From Eggerthellaceae bacterium (GTDB taxonomy: Bacteria; Actinomycetota; Coriobacteriia; Coriobacteriales; Eggerthellaceae), in contig JAFUCW010000395.1 in the NCBI GenBank assembly GCA_017459485.1, forward strand, positions 1 to 7,913: a stretch of 7,913 bases of DNA, written 5' to 3'. Positions 5,220 to 7,913 of this stretch are shown here, in pieces (the first letter of the stretch is position 1; each line of letters opens with the position of its first letter). The position numbers and the translations under genes are program-made. Under the pieces are notes generated by a model. The model searched no databases, was not told where the DNA came from, and was given only the letters and a program-made list of their open reading frames with translations.

Positions 5220-6530
5220 CTATCGCGCCGAGGGCAGGTCGGTATTGGCGCATGCGCCCTTCAAGAGCAGCATGACGCGCGTGCCTGCCCCTTCGCTACT
5301 TTCCACCTGCATAGACGACCCTAGCCCGAAGTAGCCTTTCACGCGCTCCTGGATGTTGCGCATGGCAATGCCCAGGCTGTCGGACGACTCTCCGCTTTCT
5401 AAACCGGCTTTAACGTCGCTGGTCATGCCCACTCCGTCGTCGGACACCATCACAATAAGGTCGCCTTCAGACCGCCTTGCCTCGCACGCGACGTGCAACG
5501 TGCCTTCGGAGGGCATGCCATGCCTTACTGCGTTTTCCACCAGAGGTTGGACCATAAACGCTGGCACCAGGCAGTTTTCTGCACCGACTTCCACATCGGT
5601 CGAAAAGCTTAGGCGCTCTTCGCCGAATCGTGCAACCTCGAAGCCAAAATAGCGTCTGGTTTGGTCGAGTTCACGCTGAAGCGTGATCAGGTCCGCAGAG
5701 TTCTCCAGCGTGGATCGGTAGAACACCGCAAACTCGCGCAAGAGATCGCGCGCATGGTCGGGGTCGGTTCGGATTAACGAGGCGATCGTGTTTATGGTGT
5801 TGAACAGGAAGTGGGGATTGATCTGGCTCTGAAGCACTTTGAGCTCCATGGAAGTCGCAAGCTTGCGCTGATCTTCGAGCGCACGTGCCGAAGCCTGAGT
5901 GGAAAGCAGCTCCGCAAAACCCAGCACGATGGATTGCTGCGTTTCGTTGATGCGCCGAGCAGAAGGATAGTAAAACTTGAGCGTGCCGATCGTTTCTTCG
6001 CCAAGAGTCAAAGGAGCAATGATGGCAGCACGCACCGTACTCGACTCGGGCAAGCCGATTTCATCTTTCGTGCGAAGCACGCGCGGAAGCCCATCGTTAA
6101 TGACAGCTTGGGTTACCGCCGTAGCGATGGGAGACCCCAACGGATGGAGTTCGGAGTCGCGGCCGGCATAGCCCAGAATGCGCTCCGTGTCGGTAAGGGC
6201 CACCGCCACTGCAGAGGTTGCGGGAAGAATACGCTCGCATATCCGTTGAGCGCTTTTGGAAGACATGCCGTTTTCACTCATGAATTCAAGCGTGTCGGAC
6301 GCAAGCGTAAGCATGGTATCCGACTGGGACGCCCTAATGCGATCGGGGTCGAGCCAAATTCTGATGAGCAGAATGAGACTCACCGTGAACACACTGCCAC
6401 CTATGAAGAGCGCCAGTATGGCACGCTGAGGATGCACCAGATTAACGAACAGCACAGTGCCGGAAACGGCCGCACTAAGGATGAGCAGCACTTCCGCAAT
6501 GCGAAAAGCCGTGCGACGTTCGATAGCCAT
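5220..6530 (-). CDS. LytS-type sensor histidine kinase with two TM helices and GAF domain (436 aa)
   Basis: Membrane-bound kinase expected to phosphorylate the LytTR regulator downstream. Two hydrophobic helices (about 10-32 and 37-60) are joined by a very short external loop, followed by a GAF-like domain (about 75-215), a helix with ALEDQRKLATSMELKVLQSQ, and the His_kinase motif QINPHFLFNTINTIASL with phospho-accepting H240. The ATPase follows with N-box QPLVENAVRHG (328-338), G1 box DDGVGM (364-369) and GIAMRNIQERV (387-397). LytS itself has a 5-TM sensor; here two TMs and almost no extracellular part suggest sensing by the cytosolic GAF domain or within the membrane. ATG 6530 is chosen because the open frame further upstream only overlaps the exporter gene and encodes Cys/Arg-rich shadow sequence. 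GGGGGA lies 5 bases upstream. The start is 2 nt after the exporter stop, so the two are probably translationally coupled. Confidence -1.
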   Translation of the reverse strand: MAIERRTAFRIAEVLLILSAAVSGTVLFVNLVHPQRAILALFIGGSVFTVSLILLIRIWLDPDRIRASQSDTMLTLASDTLEFMSENGMSSKSAQRICERILPATSAVAVALTDTERILGYAGRDSELHPLGSPIATAVTQAVINDGLPRVLRTKDEIGLPESSTVRAAIIAPLTLGEETIGTLKFYYPSARRINETQQSIVLGFAELLSTQASARALEDQRKLATSMELKVLQSQINPHFLFNTINTIASLIRTDPDHARDLLREFAVFYRSTLENSADLITLQRELDQTRRYFGFEVARFGEERLSFSTDVEVGAENCLVPAFMVQPLVENAVRHGMPSEGTLHVACEARRSEGDLIVMVSDDGVGMTSDVKAGLESGESSDSLGIAMRNIQERVKGYFGLGSSMQVESSEGAGTRVMLLLKGACANTDLPSAR

Positions 6531-6532
6531 GC

Positions 6533-7339
6533 CTATCCCCCAACCACGAATTCGTTGACCGCCAGCAAGACGGCGACCACCAGCAAGAACAAACCGAACC
6601 CCAGTCGAAGCGAACGTTCGGGAATGCGTTTGACCAAATTCGCGCTGAGCATGGCCGCAGGAATGGAGCCTGCCGCCACGGCCAAGCCAATTGCCACGTC
6701 CACATTGCCCAACGCTCCCTGCGTAAAGGCCGCCGAAGCAGCGATAATCGCAACAGCAAACAGCGACGTTCCCGAAGCATGCTTCATGGTAATGCCTACG
6801 CCGGAAAGGAAGATCGGCACCATCAAAAACCCGCCACCAAGCCCAACGTAGCCGCCTGCCACGCCAGCTGCAATGCCCGCAACGGCGCCAAGAAGATATT
6901 GCCTTCGGGACAAGCGGGGCGTCTTGATAGGCTGCGTGCTGCCTTCGCCCTCCCCCAATGCGGACGTTTTGGGAACGGCAAGGCCCTTGCGTATCATCGT
7001 CGCCGCTGAATAGGCAACCACCAATGCCGCTGCTGTCATGACCATCCATGCTGGTGAGCGCGACGCAAGCCACACACCAATGGGGGACGTGAGCGCACCG
7101 CAGCCGCCGGCAACGAGCGCAAGCGGCACAATGCACGTTTTATTGCGGACGTGCGAAACCGACCCCCCGATCGAGGTGAAAATCATAGCGAACATCGACG
7201 TCCCCGTTGCCGCCAACGCGCTCATGCCGAAGCCCAGACGGAACAAAGGCACCATCATCGATCCACCCCCCACGCCCAAGATGCCTGAAAGGGTGCCGAT
7301 GACCACACCGCACAGCACCGCCGCAACAACGAGGAACAC
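6533..7339 (-). CDS. TSUP / TauE-SafE family membrane exporter (268 aa)
   Basis: Integral membrane protein of the sulfite exporter TauE/SafE (TSUP) family. Characterised members move small organosulfur or organic anions such as sulfite, sulfoacetate or thiosulfate; the substrate here cannot be told. The internal duplication is plain: LGVGGGSMMVP (21-31) in the first half and VGLGGGFLMVP (165-175) in the second, each in an early helix. About 8 hydrophobic helices are separated by a charged loop (about 117-146). The start is GTG at 7339, with AAAGGA 7 bases upstream, and it falls 17 bp after the stop of the preceding gene. The stop abuts the histidine kinase, linking this transporter to the two-component system; the kinase may sense the exported compound. 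Length and layout are normal for the family. Confidence -1.
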   Translation of the reverse strand: MFLVVAAVLCGVVIGTLSGILGVGGGSMMVPLFRLGFGMSALAATGTSMFAMIFTSIGGSVSHVRNKTCIVPLALVAGGCGALTSPIGVWLASRSPAWMVMTAAALVVAYSAATMIRKGLAVPKTSALGEGEGSTQPIKTPRLSRRQYLLGAVAGIAAGVAGGYVGLGGGFLMVPIFLSGVGITMKHASGTSLFAVAIIAASAAFTQGALGNVDVAIGLAVAAGSIPAAMLSANLVKRIPERSLRLGFGLFLLVVAVLLAVNEFVVGG

Positions 7340-7356
7340 GCCTGGGTCCTTTGCCG

Positions 7357-7913
7357 CTATTCGGCTAGGTTAAGACGGATTTCGCCTGTCGAACCAGGAT
7401 CGATGCTACGCACCAAAGCGGGAGGCTCGATGTCCATATCGTAGGAAACCATTGAGCGCAGCAGCGTGGAAGAAAGCTGCCTGTCTCCTTCGGTACGCGC
7501 CATCACTTCCGGCCACGTCGTCTGGAACTCGAAGTAGTTCGCACAGTTCTCTTCGGCATAAAGGGCAGCCTCGTGCGCTGCGGCGCTTGCTGCCTCGCGG
7601 TATGCCGCCTTGTCGGGACGGCCGAAACTGCGCAGCCATGCGGTCCGCCTGATACGCTTTTCGATTCCCTCTTCCAAAAACGGTCCCGGATAGGGCTCGA
7701 GCGATGCAGGCCTGATTTGCTGCAAATCCACTTGGGAGCGGCTGTATTCGACTTTGCGAAACTCGTAAAGCCAACGGTAGATATCCTGGCGAAAACGTGT
7801 TCCTTCGCTGCGAGTCTCGGGAGGAAGGTGCCGCAGCGTCCTCTGGGTGTCGAACCACATGTCCGAACCGTACATGCGCAAGTTAAGCAGGTAGTCCAGG
7901 TCCTCGCCGCGCA
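7357..7913 (-). CDS. Unrecognised protein, C-terminal 184 residues (5' end outside window)
   Basis: The frame is open from the window edge to TAG 7357-7359, and codons continue upstream of the TTG at 7881 (reading RGEDLDYLLNL), so the real start is probably outside. Visible: a basic, aromatic stretch (MYGSDMWFDTQRTLRHL, IYRWLYEFRKVEY), a helix-prone AAYREAASAAAHEAALYAEE segment, one Cys, and no predicted TM, signal peptide or metal-binding cluster. I do not recognise the family. The 17-bp gap to the exporter start implies one transcript, so it may belong to the same functional unit. Confidence -1.
   Translation of the reverse strand, partial: RGEDLDYLLNLRMYGSDMWFDTQRTLRHLPPETRSEGTRFRQDIYRWLYEFRKVEYSRSQVDLQQIRPASLEPYPGPFLEEGIEKRIRRTAWLRSFGRPDKAAYREAASAAAHEAALYAEENCANYFEFQTTWPEVMARTEGDRQLSSTLLRSMVSYDMDIEPPALVRSIDPGSTGEIRLNLAE

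Noticed and set aside
6531..7136. N-terminal extension of the histidine kinase to 638 residues
   Set aside because: The extra 202 codons overlap the exporter gene in another frame and give Cys/Trp/Arg-rich sequence. ATG 6530 with an SD fits the family and the 2-nt gap.

Overview
The window is about 58% GC by eye and is read almost entirely from the minus strand, as a compact run of six genes. The gene set suggests a high-GC anaerobic Gram-positive, possibly an actinobacterium of the class Coriobacteriia (Slackia/Eggerthella type). It combines hydrogenase maturation (HypF), the Pgi form related to transaldolase-Pgi proteins, a LytS/LytR-type regulatory pair and short SD-led intergenic gaps. 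That placement is inference with moderate-to-low confidence.

Layout in transcription order (right to left): (1) the 3' part of an unrecognised gene, 7913-7357; (2) a TSUP/TauE-SafE membrane exporter, 7339-6533; (3) a two-TM, GAF-containing LytS-type histidine kinase, 6530-5220, starting 2 nt after the exporter stop; (4) a ~200-bp gap with a perfect TATAAT box and a leader hairpin, then a LytTR response regulator, 5017-4304; (5) glucose-6-phosphate isomerase, 4292-2583, 11 bp downstream of the regulator; (6) a 132-bp gap, then hypF from 2450, which runs off the left edge still open after 816 codons. No convincing intrinsic terminator separates these genes. Genes 1-3 and 4-5 look like co-transcribed blocks. 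A kinase/regulator pair next to a transporter fits the LytTR-type scheme in which the pair senses a metabolite and controls its transporter. pgi and hypF look like metabolic passengers.

The most unusual content is inside hypF. All HypF modules in view are intact and in one frame, but two extra stretches interrupt the protein. One (roughly residues 422-522) lies in the linker between the YrdC-like and Kae1-like modules; the other (from about residue 750 off the window edge) lies inside the Kae1-like module. Both are encoded by copies of one structured repeat, built of hairpins with a recurrent GCGAAGC apex, duplicated 12-bp boxes and, in the complete copy, 39-bp terminal inverted repeats matching at 37 of 39 positions. 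Between the copies the main stem changes by compensatory base pairs, while part of the same DNA is translated in different frames. This indicates selection or mobility at the nucleic-acid level rather than on the peptide. The arrangement resembles the Rickettsia palindromic elements that insert in frame in genes, but the sequence and architecture are ones I do not recognise.
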